Assembly (NCBI GenBank): GCA_014338405.1
Contig: JTDE01000167.1
Location: 182,876-246,875, forward strand
Length of the DNA stretch: 64,000 nt
Direction: 5' to 3'
DNA from: Paragonimus skrjabini miyazakii
Taxonomy: Eukaryota > Platyhelminthes > Trematoda > Plagiorchiida > Troglotrematidae
A model generated the notes under the pieces. The model did no database searches. It was not told the DNA's origin and saw only the letters and a list, made by a program, of their open reading frames with translations. Below, in pieces: positions 1-13,229 of this stretch. Made by a program: the position numbers and the translations under genes. Positions within the stretch are counted from its first letter, which is position 1. Each line of letters begins with the position of its first letter.

Positions 1-3000
1 ATAGTGAATTGGAATCGGCTGTAGGTACCAAGCTCTTTCACTGTCTTTGACTAATTTTCACTTTTCAAGCAAGTAAACAACCTCATATTGGTGGCATTTC
101 ACATTACCAAATAGATCGATATCTCAGTCATAATACTGTAACTTATGACAAGTTCCTGCAGTTGGTAGCTGACGGTAGACCGGTCAAAGAATGTGGTACG
201 TCTAGTAAGAACAATAAGCAAATATACGTAACAAACTGTACAAAATGTTCATGTCAGTTACAATTTTCAAACCAGAGTAAATGAAAGATTTTTTTGCTCA
301 GGTACAAAATGAAAAGAAAGTGTGAGGAAATTTCGCTGTGCCTTGTTTTGGTTATCAAAATAATGTAAGTCTTATTGTAACACAGCATCAGCGCGAATTC
401 TCTCAACCAATTACAAAGTTTACTCCTTGCCGAGTGATTGAATGTATAGTCGTTTTATTTTCATTCGATCACAAAATAGCTGCAAAGAATCTTCCTTTAG
501 TGTTCACTTACCCTACTATCTCTACAGTCTGCATATTACAGTTAACTTCCTGATACATCCAGAGAATTTTGAGGAAAGTTTCAAGTGCTACAGTTGAAAT
601 TTTGAGCAGCTCAGGCGTTGAGTACTTTACGTGATAAACCGGCAATATCTAAACACAGAAGGTTAACGCACAACTGCATCAAAACTGAAATAACGAACGA
701 CATTATTCATGTGAACCACTCTACTATTACATTGTAATACTTTCCGTTATTTTGTTATGTTTAACCAGATATGTTCTCCATAATCCCTCCGTGGTTTTAA
801 CATTAGTTTACTGAGAATTAAAAGCACAGAGGCATTTATTGACTGGATAGTTGAGAATGTTTGACTAGGCAATGTTTTAAAATACTCATAAACCGACTTC
901 ATTACACTGACCATGCCTCACTTGACTCTGGTCCTTTGTATCCGCATTCGTAGTGCATTCCAGCTGACCCTTAGTCAAGTTCCTTTACACAAGCCTCTCT
1001 TGTGACCTCTGTGCAAGCAATAGTATGTCTTTTAGCAAGATTAAGTCGGCTACTCGACTTTCACTTTGGCTAAATTTGCGGTATCTCGATACATGTCCAA
1101 TTCAACTAGTAGTACTGAATACAGGTTAACCAAGGAAACAAATACGGGCCGGTTATTCGAAAGGAAATTATCAGCTGAAACTTTATCCATAAAGAAACAC
1201 GTCAGCGAAATTAATGAGATTATTTAACGTTTTTTCAATTTAACTGACACTAGCTGGATATAGTTCTCATTCGATGGAGATTCCTGACTGAAGGTTACCA
1301 AAAGCATTACTCGACGGAACAAGAAGAATTCGGTTAACTATGTTCTTAAATATAAATGTCAAAGGGAATTTTTGTCGGAAACGTAAGCAACCAAGAGATA
1401 GCTGAGTTGTTATAGCTGAGATCTGACATCCATTTAGTTTTTGGGGATTTAGGTAGCGATAAAACCTAAAACCCTTATATCTAAGATCGACAGCTGGATA
1501 GCATATATAATGTGGGCTAATTATGTGTCTATGCATTATTCGTTTCTCGATTAGCGACAGCTTTTCATCCACGATAGCAGTTTACAATTTAAGAAGACCA
1601 GTGCTACCTGATTGCAAATAAACAACCTTGTAATAAAAAAGCAGTGACGCTATTCACTTTATTGTGTCTTGACAATTTGTGCAAAATAAAATCTTCAAAT
1701 AACGAAATGAAAAGCCTTTTTGCTTATGTTTGGATCATTTAGTAGTTTGCGAAACCAATAATGTTACCAAATAACGGTCTCTTATCAAAAAGCTCCCATC
1801 TGCCGCAATTTTTACATTGTTTTAAAATGCAGCTTAAATTTAAAAAATTAATCAACAGTGTACGCTGTTATATTTTGCGTTATTTTTTATTACAAAGTAC
1901 CTATGAAGTGCAAAGCATGAATTTACGCAGCGTTCAATGAAAGGAAGTCAAAGGAGTCAAATCAGAAACTTTCGGGACCGTTGAATGGGTCCAACTTAAA
2001 AAGATCCATAGTTGCAAATTGGTTTGTTCAAACTATTTTACATAGCTGACACCTAATGAATACCCAACCCACTCCGCTGTAACTCAGTTTGGGCCCCAAT
2101 ATGTGCAGCTTTGCACCCGGAAGCCCTATGAAAGTTTCATGTTGCTAGCTACCACAAAAATAAAAACATTATAACCTAGAAGACGATAAGCTGTTCAGTT
2201 TCAATCACACCAGAAACGGTGGTGCAACTCCATAAGAATCTACGGATTCCGCTGCACACAAGTCAACCGTCTTGTGTTGTTTGCGCTTCCACTCAGTAAA
2301 TTTACGTCTTTTACTGACAAGGGCTACAAGATCGTAGTAGGTTTGAACTGCTCTAAAGATTAAAAACCATTCCGTTGCTAACATCCCGTCAACAATCCAG
2401 CCATTAAGAATGAAATGATTGATCAAACGTTACTGTACAGATAGGTTTCCGTTTAGTTAACTGTTGTGCGAGCCTTCGTGCACAGGCGTGTGCATTCTAA
2501 AACATCCACTTCCTTTACATTTCTCGTTGTTATCACCGTATAAACCAAGGATAGTAAAGTCTCTTTGGAAAGAGCAGCGTTTTGCAGTCTTTGCCACTGC
2601 ACTTGGTCACATCACCACATCATCAAACTGTATCCAGCCTATCTGAATTCTTTGTGTACACGCGAACGACAATTATCCCATGTTGTAAGAAAGTAATCCG
2701 TCATGCCTGGCATTCGAGTGCTCGGTAGTCCACCTTTGATAAAAAAAGTCTCAGTTTGTTAGTGAAAAGTGTGTCAAGTATGTTTCACAGATTAACACAC
2801 AACTGTCATACCACAGAGTTGTGACTTCTGAAATCAACACGTTATTGACCGGCGCAATGTCATAAGAAGCAAACCCATTCACGTCCATACTTCCTTATAG
2901 GATGAAAAATCTGAAAACCACAGTAGTGCAACTCAAACTATTAAAAACATGGGATTTTACCGCAACTCAATGATGTGACACTGGAAGAACATCATGTCGG

Positions 3001-4654
3001 AACTCGACAACTTATATTTGGGACAAGTGCACTTTATATGCATTTCAGGAACCACGATTTATGAAGAACTTAAAAGTTCTAAATTGTACAGATGACAGTC
3101 ATAAGCTTGGTTTGGTCTAGGATTACATACCTTTCTGTTTGTTAAACCAGTAGTAACACCTGGCTAAATTATCTCGATATATTTAAGCGTGATGCCATCG
3201 AAAGTTACAAATGCGGGTTTTCTTCTTACAGGTTTTAAACTCCTAATGGGTTCTCTGACACACCTGTGCGTTTCAGTACTTTACTTGAATCTTTAAGGAA
3301 ATTACAAGATTTTTAAGACGAATGACATGTCATGCTGGTCTTTTGTATAAGTTGGGTATGCTTATCGATACGCGGAAATTACTTGTAGCTTTCGATGGGC
3401 AATTCAAATACCACTTGCCAATCTGTTCGATCATTTGTTCATTAAGGTATATTAATCACAACCTGTTAATCGGTAGATTGAAAGTTTCTACTTGTTTGTT
3501 ACTACGCAAAACGGAAACGTTAGTAATGGCCGAAACATGTGGACTTGCAGCTGTTGCTTGTAAGCGGTCCGTTTCCCTTGTATATTTATGTTTTACATGG
3601 CTAACAGGTCTGAAATGTTTCGCATCCGTTCGAACTTGGTCCAAATTATTTGTGAACGGAAAAATCAAAATGACACAGCTAACATAAATTAGGGAAGGCT
3701 TTTTTAAACCTAATCAACTCATGAAGATGTCAATTATGAAGAACTCAAAGTACCCGCTATGGCGTCTAAAGAAAATTTATTCCAATGCATTTTGGAATAG
3801 GAACTAGAAATAGTCTTTAAAACTGTATGAGAGTTGGTTTATCAGATGACTCAGTATAAACAGAACGGTTATGTGCGTTGACCACTTAATTCATTCACTA
3901 AATGAAGCATAAACGTATACTCACTCAGGGCTGTTGAATCTGCCTTAAAAGTCAACCGTTTTCTTATGAAGCTCTCTAATGCGCAGTTTCTGACGATACA
4001 GTTCATAATTAGCACATTAAATTCCCTCTTTGAGGATGTAGTTTGAGCACCTAACAACCTGTCTTCAAGGGATTTTTGTTTGTTTACCAATTTTTCCACT
4101 GTACAGTGAAATAGCTCAGACAGAGGACAGGATGCACGCACAAATATTTCTGACAATGGCACCTAGCATTTCCTTCAACCTATCAACTATTAATGGAAAA
4201 AGCAACGCAAATATTTTGATCGGGATCACTAAAGTCATTTTAGCTAGTCAACAAATTTCCATCTGATAGCCTTGGAGTGTTCATGTAACGCACGCAATCT
4301 GTCGAACAATCGAATACTGTCATATCCCGCAATCCACTTTTTTACTCACACAAACTGATGTCATTCACAGGACTTGGCTTTAGAACTCAGCCGTACGGAC
4401 CAAATCTCAGTGAATATAATACTCCAACCTGTATGAGGAACACCTGAATGGATGTCCAAATCAGTCGTAACTAAATTGTGAGGTTTGTTTGGCAGCCTTA
4501 ACTTGCTTGTATCTGTAGATGACCTCGCGTTCATGAGTAGCGCTCAATCCAAAGCGTTCTACTTAACGTTTAATTCCCCCTGCAAATTATGTAGATTCAT
4601 AATTGTGCGGACCAAAATATAAAGTTTTAAGAATGTTGTTTGTTCATTTGTCAG
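1..4654. other. no gene recognised
   Basis: AT-rich sequence with short open frames only, none with a recognisable domain. The longest is a 121-codon plus-strand frame at 3322-3687, opposed by a 70-codon minus frame; neither has convincing splice borders. I saw no tRNA-like boxes, microsatellite or transposon remnant. It may be intron or intergenic DNA of a long-intron gene. Confidence 0.5.
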
Positions 4655-4795
4655 AGCAACTGCCACAAATACTGATTTGCAAATTAACCTCGCCTACTGG
4701 AGAAACCGATTTCCTCGCGGAATTCCATCATTGTAGAAATAATACGGTAACATACAACATATCTGAGACAACTTTACAAAACAATCCCGTAATCG
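4655..4795 (+). CDS. candidate internal exon, filamin-repeat-like peptide
   Basis: The stretch is bounded by a good acceptor (T-rich tract ending in gtcag at 4650-4654) and a consensus donor (G|GTAAGTAA at 4796). It is 141 nt long and open in one frame, entering and leaving in phase 1. The 47-residue peptide contains SPTGETD followed about 14 residues later by NTVTYNISET. That resembles the middle of a filamin (immunoglobulin-like ABP) repeat, where an SPSGK-type turn precedes a TYxVxYxPxExG strand. If spliced to 40550, the junction codon becomes Gly and reads on as GGSPF, resembling the IpGSPF end of a filamin repeat, though the join would be about six residues short. Alternatively this is a chance open frame. 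The splice borders are seen; the family is inferred. Confidence 0.3.
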
Positions 4796-7700
4796 GTAAG
4801 TAATTCTGATTCTTAGTTCATACGGAGGTTTTCTTTTAACACCTCATTGCCCGTTTTCAGCCATGGTCTGCAATATGATGTTTGTAATTTATTTGTACCT
4901 CCTGGATCGATCAGAACGTTACAAAAGAAACTAACATAATTGTAAGTATACCCACGCGGTTATGCTGGTGGACCTGTAGGCAAGCTGTGAATAATAAGCC
5001 ATTGCGATGCTACAGAAATATGCTTCCGCAGTAAGTCAACTCGATCGATTCACTTCAGGGATAACTTATCCTTGGCTAAATTCCCCATCGGATAATTCGC
5101 ATCGCGAAAATGCATTTCGGAATAATTCACATAAATGTTTACAATGATTGCATAGGAATATGGAACACAACCTAGGTATTATAAAACATGCACAAGTAAG
5201 GAAAGGCTTTATTCAAAACTGTTTTATTGGCATTGCTTACTAAATTACATAACAAAAATAACCGTTCAATGAACATGAGCCTGAATTCCACTAACGTTTC
5301 TTTCCGTTAGCATAATTCCACCATCGCCTGAATGGGCATTAAACCAAACTTCAGCGGCTGACATTTTCCGCAACTACAAGTTAAAGTGCGTATTACGCAC
5401 CATCGAGTGGATTTACCATTGACTGTATCTCGTGCACTATTCCATTCTTCAAAAACCGCCGTTTAAGTTAAACAGGCGGCCTTTCAAGACATCCCTGCTA
5501 TTAGTGACACTTAAAAAACACATGATCGAGAAACCGCCTCAAGTTTCAGATGAAAGAAATGGGGACAAGAATGTGGGAAAGGTGAAAGTGCTGTTTTATT
5601 TGACTTGTTTACTTGCCGTCGTCTCAAAGATCGGGACATACAAACTCTGATAGTTTGGCTGAATTGAAGGATATTCTCACCAAGAAAAGAACATAGCATC
5701 AACATGGAAACACAATGAAAGTCCTGAAAGCAATCATATCTACCCAATTAGATAAAGTGTAAACCGATATTCTGACAACACTATTAAACCTTGGGAGGAC
5801 ATGGAGCATAACTCATCCTTGATTTCCAATTGAAAAGGTGAAGCAACCGATTTCGTCCACTCCCAGCGAGTTGAAAGATATGGGCCAATGACTGTTATTA
5901 AACACCCCATGTATTGATGCAGGTAGAGTCATCCTTGTATCCGGTAGGTACCATACATGATTGTTTTGAGAAGATAGTAAGTGATGTATGTTCCCTATGA
6001 AAAAATATAATGTAATGTTACCTCCACTTTCTGCAGTTACAGTGGCGCAAAATAAAACCTGTAGATTTTCAGACTGTGTGTAAAATTGATTCACAACTAC
6101 GGCTACAGACGTACACATAGCATAAACTATAATTCGCTTTGTCCTAATACTTTGAGCCAAGCCTCTGGTGTTTGTGAAAATCGATCGAACCAAGAGAAGA
6201 ATTCACAGAAATGCTCCGTTATTTCGAAGCTACGTAGGGTAGTCGATTTATACCACAAATTCGAATCCAAAACTACATTTATTTTTCAAAAATGGTTCTT
6301 CCAGGTATAGGCAGTTCACCTTTATTTCTTTGTGATTTTGAGGAAGACTATGACGTGTGCGGTTGAGAAACACACGGTGCCAATAATCCGATAAATACCC
6401 AACATAATGTTGTGCTTTCGTCATCGGCGTGTATTCATCCTAGCATAAAGAAACCCAACGAATTATTGAAAGGAAAAATGTTTCTCCTTACGTTCCAAAA
6501 CTGCCAGGGGAATGACTTCTACGTCGACCACATACATTTGCTAACTTCTATCATTGGCTGACACCAGTTATGCCTTTTAGTCGTACGTACATTATTTGCT
6601 TCGGCACCGAATTATATCAAACTAATTTGGACCAGGATGAATGTTCACGGGATAAATTATGTATTGCGAAATTAGTCTCTGGATGAGTTGAGCCGTTACG
6701 GAAAAGTCAATTACAAGACAAGAGCCGAAATTGTCTGAAAACGTATATGCGACAGCTGGACGCCATTGTTTTGTGATAGTTGTCATTTCGAGTTATTTTG
6801 CGATATATCAGGTTTAAGATTCCAAGCAAATGAATTTCAGTACATGGGGAGGTCGTTAAACGATTTTGAGGGTCAAATTGTATTTTGTGGAATTTCCTGA
6901 GGTGGTCACCTCCACTGACTAATAACTGCAAAAGAAAACCACAAAGATTCATCTTAACCAGAAAAATATATAATCCGTTAATTGGGTCCAATACTTATCC
7001 TCTAAAACATTGAAACGTTTGTACAGAGCGTTTTCACGGAAGTAATTTATTGAAGGTTTTAATTCTGCTTCGGGATTAATGGGTGACAAAGAAAAGCATC
7101 GATTTCCCTTTATCACAAATGAATTCATTCTTTTAAATAAAGCAACTATCGGAGGTTTTCAACAATCCAATATAAATTACTAATTATAAATGAGCATCGG
7201 GGTATTTAAGCGTCTACCGCTTCGACGCACGGAAGTGACATCAGCATACCTTTATAAATAAAAAAGCTGCTGCTTTGCGGCAAAAATAAACCAATAAAGT
7301 CACACAACCGAGATCTTTAGAAAACTGGCTACACCGGTCTCAAAAAACTGGAACTTTTGAGTTAGTATCTGGAAAGTGCAGTATTTTCATTCACAACCTT
7401 ACCTGTGCCAATGGATATCATCTGTGGTTGTGGCAATTCAGTCATCCGTATGTAGCTCTCAGTTTACGAAGTTATGAACTGATTAGAACGCAGTCGCAGA
7501 AGACTAGCCGACAGGAATGACAAAAATGTACATGCCTAAAAGATTACGTTGAAGGTTGTCATAAAGTCAGAATTACTCAGTCTGAGTATCAAAACCCTCA
7601 TTACCTTTTAGAAGAGTACGCCGATTTGGTGTTCGGGGGCTTTCAGAACTTTTCCACTGTTTTCTGCCAGAGGATAACTGTCTAAAGTAGACATGCACGT

Positions 7701-10700
7701 GTGCCGCTTATATTCTCCGGTTTTTCTTTGACGAGTTTTTGGATACAAAACCTATTGTTTTGTTCACAGTATTTCTGCCTTTTTGCCCGTCAGCTTGACT
7801 GGTCTCTGTTTGAAAATAACAACTTTTGGTTAAAACTGAGATGGGCTGAAGAACTTGTTAAGACTTGTGTGTTTGTAACTTAACTATGAATGGGTAATTC
7901 ACATTTTGGCTTTGAAACGTACAGATTTCCGATTGGCTCAGTACAAAAATGAAACAAAGCACCTCACATCCAGCCGCAAACAGACTTCTATCTGCTTACT
8001 TTGAGTACCCTTGTACAAGTAATCAACAGTTTTATAAAGTCAGCTAGTTTAATTAGTGTCAGATAGTGTGGGTTAATCAAATAATGTTGCCAACTACAAA
8101 ATAAATCCTTCTGTAAAAACATCAACCGTAGAACTAACTTATCCTATCGGTTGTGTTAATCCAACTCACGTTTACGTTTCTACCAATTTAATTATTGAAG
8201 ATAACAGTAACTGATACACAGTACTTACACATGTCCCAGGTTTATCACCTTGCAGCTTTGGACCGTCAGAATAGCATTGATTCTCTTCTCGCCTGCTTGG
8301 ACATATCCCAAAACTCTAATCAATTCAATTGATCCAAGGAAACATGGGTTGAAAGCTAAACGTCACATATAAATATTGTTACCCACCACTCACACGTTAT
8401 GACTTCACTCTATTGATTAAAAAATATTACCGACGGTTGCCAAACACACTATTTTCGCAAGTGAGTGACCGAATTTCTTAATTTCGATTGATTACTTATA
8501 TATGACTCCAAGGTCACGAGAACTCGCCACAAGTTCAGTATCCGTCAGTTAGCAACACAAGAAACGTAACACTTGGGCATAAACATCAACAGGTTGTCTT
8601 ACAACCGTCTTCAAGCAACGCGTAGACAAATAACAACCGCCAAATTCAAAACAAGATTTGATCAAAGATTCTATGGTACCATTTGGTGAGTAGTAAAAAG
8701 TGCAAAACAACCGGCTACATACCTCAGTTTTGACGGTCAGCATACACAGTAAAATTATGCCATAAATACACAAAGAGATTGCTTAAAGTTGAATAAGCAT
8801 TACAAGTTGAATTTAAAAATTTACCTTACAAGTTTCTTTCACAATTAAAACAGAACAGAAAAGGTTCATCTCCAGTGGACCATACCAAATACACATTGAC
8901 CTCCAGACTAGTAAAACAATATGTACCAATGAGTAAGCACGGCAGAGTTGCAAAACTGAGGGGGAATTATACACAAAGGAGCCAATTAGAAAACTTGTGC
9001 ATCAAAAACGTCTGGAAAGAATTTCCCAACAAATCTGGCAACCACACAATACTCACCCCAAATAGAAATACAAGGAATGTGAAGAAAGAGAAGTTGATAA
9101 AAAACGTTACATAATTTTGGCAAAATAATCTTGAATAATGTATTCTAAAGGAGTCAGCCATAAAATACGTCGCAAAACTAACATGTAGTATCTTGGCCAC
9201 TGAAACGAGAAACAGACTGGCATGCGCTTTTCCTGCACACACACATACAAACCAGATTCTACCAGTCATCTGCTCCGTTACGTATTTCCCTCAGATGGAT
9301 AGGTCATCACTAACTCCTGAACGACTGGTGAATTAAACAACTTTCGGTTACGTGTAGTTTTTGTTGTATAAACACGTTCAACAAAATTCTTTCTACTTGC
9401 CGACTGTTAATAATACAAGTTATTTTTTACAGCATTTGTGCGCAAATATGCACCCACAGAAGAGACAAAAACATATTCATTGAAGTGGTACTATTTGGCA
9501 AAAACTGTTAGAAGTAACGTGTTCTGTGAGTAAATTCGAGGTTTGTTATCAGTGGAGCAAAATCTGATGTATCTTCGGCACCTCGTTTGAATCTAATTTT
9601 TTGTATGAATTGACTATATTTCAATTAAATCAACGGTGTATGTCATTTCTGAGGAATAACTCAGACTGTTGCGACGGATGAAAAATACAGAAGTTCTAAG
9701 GTAGTGTTCCGATAACACAACAACAAAACTTTTGAACGCAACTGCATGTCACGTCAAGATCAGTTATCAACAACTGTGAAATCATGCTCTACCGCACACG
9801 AAGTAGACAGATAACTTCAGCTGCTACTGACAAGAAAATAAAACTTGTAACCGAAAAAAGATTTAGACGATCTGACTATAAAAGTCTGAATGACTTCTTA
9901 TGAAAACCGGCGCTATTAACACAGACAGGGTTAGGAATTTAATGCGACACCGCAGGGCCTATTTTATAAGTTTTAACACACTCAACAAATTTCAGACTTA
10001 GGGATTTTTACAAGTAACACTTCTTACATTGACGCCAACTAATTTTTACCATCTCTCAGTTACGGCTTACGGCGGTAAGTCATTATCAGTTCAAGGATGT
10101 GTTTCACAGTTTACCTGCATGTACGTTTGACATTATGCAAACAGATAGAATGTATAAAGACTTAGGTCGCGATAGCAAAAGATCTTGTTTTTGGTCTTCT
10201 ATACTTAGTTCAGGCTATCCATCGATGTCACTGCGTCATTTCAAAGTAAATTAACTGCTCCAGTTTTCACTAATTAGCTGTTGACAAACAAAATGATTGA
10301 GCAACTACAAAACACTCAATAATTCACTACTGGAAATTTTGATTTCTAGTACCTCCTTCAAATCAAACCTTTTAAGCTTTGTGGAAACAGTCACCTATGG
10401 ATTAACTCTTAAGTTATAATCTCTGACACAGTGTAAAACAGAAGTTTTGATGCCATATTTATCGAGAGTAGACCATGCTCATAAACGGCTTAAATGTTGT
10501 GGTCTTACTAAACATTTATCAGTGTAACTGCTTCAGAATTAACAATACTTTTTAATTTTAGTTGGCCATATTTCTAAAACATATGAAGTGTTATTCTAAC
10601 GAACGTTTACATGGGGTTAACTTGTTTAACAACGATAGTTATTGTTAGAAATACGGACCTCGTGATTATCATCTGATGACAATAACCTTCAGGCTAGTAA

Positions 10701-11659
10701 GTCAATGAATCTATTTTACTACGACAACTTCCTGTGTATTTGTTCACAATTCCCTCGAATTAGTTATGACATACTTAGTGTGAATTGAATCTCGTATTCA
10801 ATCGGATGAAAGTAAAAAATGACGTTTTCAAACCCATCTTCGGTAGTTCTGGTCACTCGCACAGAAGTTTTTCGCTTGTCAAAAATAAAGGCTAAACTAG
10901 AAAGACGTTTCCAACTTCTCGAAACGCTGGACAGCTGCCCAGCTTAGTCTGATTTAGACAGCTTACTTAGGTTATCTTGACGTGTCCAAGATGACAAGTA
11001 ACTGAACCATGTTTGTGTACAAAACAAATTTTTGAAGTATTTTGACGTATCCTATTATTTCCTTGTACAGGCGTATACCTATCTTGAAGTCCACAGGTTT
11101 CACCTGAAACTATAAAATATGTACACCCATGAACAACCGGTGAATCAGTCATTAATCCTTTTGGCCATGCTCCTAAGGAGAAATGGCGTCCGAAGCACAA
11201 AGTAAGCGGTAATGAATACGTGAAATACATGGACATAAAAAAATATTTCTTAAAATCTCGACTGGTTCAAAGTCATGTCAAAATAAATGGATCTTCTGCA
11301 AATCAAAATTCGTTGGACTCACATGAAAGATTTTGTAAATGACGGCCTCGTTCAGGCAAGTTGTCTCGGTTAACCTCGGTAACAACTATGAATTTACAAA
11401 CGAAGTATACGGAACATAAAAAGTTATAATATACTTAAAAAAATACCACGGGGTTTCCCAAAAGGAATGAGGTCCATGAAGCAGCATGAACGGACATAAC
11501 TGGAGAAATGATGAACGGTATTAACCATGGAACTTGAATTGTACGTTCAATAAATTTACTAACTGTTTGTTTTAAGAGCTCAGTTTAGTAAAATCCTGGA
11601 AGTTTGTTCACCAACGAAACAAAACCAGTTATTTTTTTCGTTGGAACACTGAGTTCCAT
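4796..11659. other. no gene recognised
   Basis: Long AT-rich stretch without a recognisable coding, RNA or repeat feature. Open frames (for example minus 5813-6193, 126 codons; minus 8967-9269, 100 codons) are about as long as expected by chance at this base composition. A 15-nt segment at 10060-10074 lies between an acceptor-like tctcag and a gtaagt donor; it is mentioned only because schistosomes use micro-exons and is not called. Confidence 0.5.
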
Positions 11660-12905
11660 TTAACCACTTCATTAGAGCAGAAGGAAGACATATATTGCGG
11701 TACATTAACATTTCATTTACTCTCATCAGTCGCAAACGTAAAACATGCAAGTTATATATATCATACAAATAAGGACAGACAGGGATTAGACACGCATACA
11801 AGCACACCAAGTATTATGTAATCACGACCATGGCAACCCGATAGGTTGCCTCAACCATTTTTGTGCACACAACGTCAGCTGGTATGTTCGGATGAGCATC
11901 GCTTCACAGAAAGCTAGTAGCTTCGGGTTTCGATTGCGCAACAGTATCTTAAATGAGTTTAATGGGTCAACTTGGTGACCCGTAGTCATGAGATGTTTAG
12001 CAATCGACGACGTTGGGTTTCGAGCCGTCAGTGCAACAAGTTGAGGCTGGTGCGTCATCTGCTGTTTCAACCATTTCGGAATGTGTTCGGCGACTCGCTG
12101 AGATAGTTGTCGATCTGTTCTGCCTATGCAAACGTCACTGCAACTGCAAGGGAACTGGTAAATAACATGGGAGGCAGAAGAGTTTGGCAAGCTACATTCG
12201 CGATTGCGGAGAACTGGTCTTCTGGTGGTTTGAAATAAGCGCAACGGTGCAGCCGCATACGTTCGAACCAGAGCAGACTTTAATGTGTGCTTTATGTCGT
12301 TGGCTAAATGGTACCCTTTGAAATGGCAGGCATAAGAAAACATCCTTCTTTTCAGCTGTCAGTATGGGCTCAGTGCTCTTCTTCACTGTATTATATGCCC
12401 CGATGAAGTTATTGGGGTATTCATTTGCTAGTAATGTTTGTCTCAGTAATTCCTTTTCCATCTGCAGTGTATCAGGTATGCAAATACGTCTGGCTCTATG
12501 AAACAGTGTCTTAACCAAACCCCGTTTGTATGCAATGGGAGCGAAGCTGGAAAACTAAAGATATTGACCATCCCATGTCACTGCGGTGAACTGAGCCCTG
12601 TAACGTACCATGCGCACGTTTAGTAATGAGTACATCCAAAAATGCCAAACTGTTGTTCGATTCTACTTCGTGAGCTAAAGATAGGTTGAGGTGGATATTA
12701 TTAAGGAAGTTGAAAAACAAATCAAAATGAGTAACATCAGTAAAAATTGAAATATCATCAACGTATCGTTAGTACAATAACGATTCAGCTTTATCTTCCG
12801 AGACTTGTCGCTCAATCATTCCTAAGAAGATGTCTGCTAGTGTTGGGCCTAACGGACTGCCCATAGCCACACCGTCTATCAAGCAGAGTTGTTCATGCAC
12901 ACGAT
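11660..12905 (-). pseudogene. Penelope-like retroelement A: reverse transcriptase and GIY-YIG endonuclease, 5'-truncated
   Basis: Read on the minus strand, the remnant starts inside the reverse transcriptase. GVAMGSPLGPTLADIF lies at about 12820-12885. The catalytic YVDD is at 12754-12765, followed by SLAFLDVLI near 12650, the PLE form of the later RT motifs. The linker (TLFHRARRICIPDTLQ, 12480-12520) leads into a C-terminal endonuclease at 11822-12340 with CSCSDVCIGRTDRQL, EHIPKWL, KHLMTTGHQVDP and a late EAMLIR. This RT plus GIY-YIG order defines Penelope-like elements, which copy themselves by target-primed reverse transcription. It is broken: a stop sits two residues before YVDD (12769-12771) and there is a frameshift near 12316. 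The GIY tyrosine is Cys here (VCIG). The 3' end at about 11660 is shared with the copy at 48.5 kb. Upstream RT sequence is missing, where the inverted neighbour begins. Confidence 0.85.
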
Positions 12906-12924
12906 CGAGCGTAGAGATGTACCA

Positions 12925-13215
12925 TCGTTGTATTACTCATTTTGATTTGTCTTTCGACTTCCTTAATAATATCGACCCCAACCTATCTTTATCTCACGAA
13001 GTAGAATCGAACAATAGTTTAACCTTTTTGGATGTACTTATTGCTAGACGTGTGGATGGCATGTTACGGTGCTCAGTTCACCGCAAAGCGACATGGAGTG
13101 GTCAATATATTCAGTTTTCTAGCTTTACACCTATTGCATACAAACGGGGTTTGGTTAAGACACTTTTTCATAGAGTCAGGCGTATTTACACCCCCGGTAC
13201 ACTGCATGTTTTTCT
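12925..13215 (+). pseudogene. Penelope-like retroelement A', inverted RT fragment
   Basis: Plus-strand translation gives THFDLSFDFLNN, SLSHEVESNNSLTFLDVLI, CSVHRKATWSGQYIQF and TLFHRVRRIYTPGTLH. These match, segment by segment, the minus-strand element ending just to its left (THFDLFFNFLNN, SLAFLDVLI, TLFHRARRICIPDTL). It covers RT sequence from just after the YVDD region to the start of the linker, then stops without the endonuclease. Its codons are better preserved across this stretch than in its neighbour. The two are head to head, with about 190 bp of unmatched RT core (12737-12924) between the matching arms. Confidence 0.8.
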
Positions 13216-13229
13216 TATTTGAGATTGAT

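Noticed and set aside
10060..10074. 15-nt micro-exon between tctcag and gtaagt
   Set aside because: Too short to support from sequence alone; such pairs arise by chance in 64 kb.
11079..11172. Minus-strand exon candidate (acceptor TCTCCTTAG, donor ATAG|GTATAC)
   Set aside because: Weak donor, no recognisable peptide, no neighbouring candidate in a compatible phase.
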